From: a virus
Virus record (IMG/VR): IMGVR_UViG_3300020172_005026
Coordinates: 1 to 33,523 of that record
Strand: one strand, 5' to 3'
DNA: 33,523 bases
Shown here: piece after piece, positions 32,502-33,523 of the stretch
How the letters are laid out: every line of letters starts with the position of its first letter
Position numbering within the stretch: position 1 is the first letter of the stretch
Notes under the pieces: generated by a model
Databases searched by the model: none
Seen by the model: only the letters and a program-made list of their open reading frames with translations
What the model was told of the DNA's origin: nothing
Program-made: the position numbers and the translations under genes

Positions 32502-33152
32502 ATGGCTATTCGCGCATTAAATTCATTAATTGTTGCAAACTATGACACAGCAGCAACTGCATCCTGGTTAGCAGGTGCAGCTCTTGTTAGAGACATAAGC
32601 AACGCAGGACGTGTAGTAATCGGTACAAGATCAGCTCTTGGGTCATCAACAGGCTTTGTTGGCTTTTCAGCTGATGACACTGCAAGAACTGGTAACACCA
32701 TGATTCTTGCTGACCCTGTAGGTTCTTCATATGTCGATTCCTCAGGCGTTCTTCAAGCAAACAACAACGGTTTCTATGTTGTTTCAAAGAGAGCTATTGG
32801 CGATTACTTAGCAGAAAACGTCAATACTGTCACCAACCCAACTGCAGGTTCTTCTGGATATGAAGGTCCAAGAAGAGGCGTTGGAGTTTACAACACCCCA
32901 GGTGCACAATTTATTACAGACCAGTTCCTTACTGGTGCTGGTAGCTCTGCAAACAATATCTTCACAGATACTCAATCTGCTGTTTACAACCCAGGCACTC
33001 CATTAACCTTTGCTGCTAATGGTTCTGGAAAGCTTGTCGAAGCTGGTAGCTTGTTCCAGGGTGGATTTGCTGGTACTCATCCTAACCTCGTTGTTGGTGT
33101 CGTAGACAGATACGATTCAGCTGCTGGATTGCTCTACTTCACACAAAGATAA
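32502..33152 (+). CDS. Capsid decoration or head-stabilising protein-like
   Basis: The 216-residue protein is Gly/Ser/Ala/Thr-rich and mostly beta-like, with few charged residues. It starts MAIRALNSLIVANYDTAATA and ends VVGVVDRYDSAAGLLYFTQR, an ending style common among phage head decoration proteins. An AGGAG SD precedes the ATG closely. It lies between the scaffold-like gene and the major capsid gene, the usual place for decoration or stabilising proteins. There is no signal peptide; residues 21-45 are only mildly hydrophobic. The assignment is by position and composition, so a minor capsid or tail component is also possible. Confidence 0.65.
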   Translation: MAIRALNSLIVANYDTAATASWLAGAALVRDISNAGRVVIGTRSALGSSTGFVGFSADDTARTGNTMILADPVGSSYVDSSGVLQANNNGFYVVSKRAIGDYLAENVNTVTNPTAGSSGYEGPRRGVGVYNTPGAQFITDQFLTGAGSSANNIFTDTQSAVYNPGTPLTFAANGSGKLVEAGSLFQGGFAGTHPNLVVGVVDRYDSAAGLLYFTQR

Positions 33153-33181
33153 TAAGCTAGGACTTTAAGGAGAAAAATAAA

Positions 33182-33523
33182 ATGTCAATGATTAAGAGAA
33201 ATACAAATGAGCAAAGAGAAGCTATCATTGCGATGGCTCTCGAAACTCCAGAAGGAAGAACAGCATTAGCTCAAGCTATGGTTGAGCCAATCAAGACTTC
33301 CCTCATGTACCAAGCAATTGGTAGAAAACTTCTCATGGTAGATGAGCTCCCACAAGGCGCTCTTGCTAGATATGAGAGAGATGTGGCTGTAAAGTCCTAT
33401 GTTATCCCTAAGAGAGGCGCTGTCCCATCAGCAGAAGTTGAAGCAGAAGAGCTTTTAGTTCCAACCATTGAATTGGCTGCTCATCCTCAAATTAGATTGA
33501 ACGAAATCAGAGCTAGAAGATTC
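33182..33523 (+). CDS. Major capsid protein, N-terminal part (truncated by window end)
   Basis: The visible 114 codons read MSMIKRNTNEQREAII, PEGRTALAQAMVEPIKTSLM, GRKLLMVDELPQGALARYER, VPSAEVEAEELLVPTIELAA and PQIRLNEIRARRF. The pattern of a helical N-arm, an MVEPI helix, a DELPQGA turn and the IRLNEIRARRF strand matches what I recall of N-termini of major capsid proteins in large tailed phages. The fold class (probably HK97-like) cannot be confirmed from this part. AAGGAG at 33167-33172 is a strong SD, ten bases before the ATG, as expected for the most abundant virion protein. The gene continues past the window end. Confidence 0.85.
   Translation, partial: MSMIKRNTNEQREAIIAMALETPEGRTALAQAMVEPIKTSLMYQAIGRKLLMVDELPQGALARYERDVAVKSYVIPKRGAVPSAEVEAEELLVPTIELAAHPQIRLNEIRARRF

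Noticed and set aside
1-33523. tRNA genes, CRISPR arrays, insertion sequences or integrase with attachment sites
   Set aside because: I saw no cloverleaf-like sequence in the short gaps, no regularly spaced repeats, no transposase or integrase motifs and no flanking direct repeats.

Overview
The window reads as part of the genome of a large, AT-rich, tailed double-stranded DNA phage (or prophage), using the standard genetic code. It carries a complete head-morphogenesis series in the usual order: possible small terminase, large terminase, portal, prohead protease, acidic scaffold-like protein, decoration-like protein and the start of the major capsid protein. Genes are tightly packed on the + strand, with ATGA or stop/start overlaps and few gaps over 100 bases. 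There is no ribosomal, tRNA or cellular housekeeping gene cluster. The host cannot be named. The bacterial-type clamp, clamp loader and SigH-like sigma factor, plus Shine-Dalgarno (SD) sites of AAGGAG type, fit a bacterial host.

Region 1 (1-8213) is a nucleotide, replication and transcription block. It holds a NAD-binding dehydrogenase-like protein (- strand), dUTPase, a small phage protein, a decayed metallopeptidase-like protein, a DnaX-like clamp loader, a SigH-like sigma factor, a short PurA/PurZ0-type adenylosuccinate synthetase, a DnaN-type sliding clamp, a possible delta-like protein and a second sigma-70-family factor. The products point to a phage that builds its own processivity apparatus, adjusts its nucleotide pools and redirects host RNA polymerase. 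Several genes here have a -10 box only 5-8 bases before the start codon and no SD, which suggests leaderless mRNAs.

Region 2 (8202-11184) is one long - strand gene for a 945-residue protein with a HEIAH zinc-protease motif, followed by a divergent intergenic region. Region 3 (11185-33523) is the late structural block. It includes a possible small terminase, an inserted SAM methyltransferase, TerL, a UDP-galactopyranose mutase, about nine unrecognised head-module proteins, and a DUF192 protein whose conserved start lies upstream of any in-frame start codon. It also includes a portal protein fused to a PD-(D/E)XK-type nuclease domain, a 1392-residue protease fusion with two C-terminal zinc ribbons, and the capsid genes. 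This block uses strong SD sites and is punctuated by hairpin terminators.

The most unusual points are the portal-nuclease fusion, the PurZ0-like enzyme beside replication genes, the DUF192 recoding or frameshift site, the leaderless promoter set, the short N-terminal MWYRI/MYRIA tag shared by unrelated proteins, and the many zinc ribbons in head proteins. All assignments were made by reading the sequence. No database search was run.
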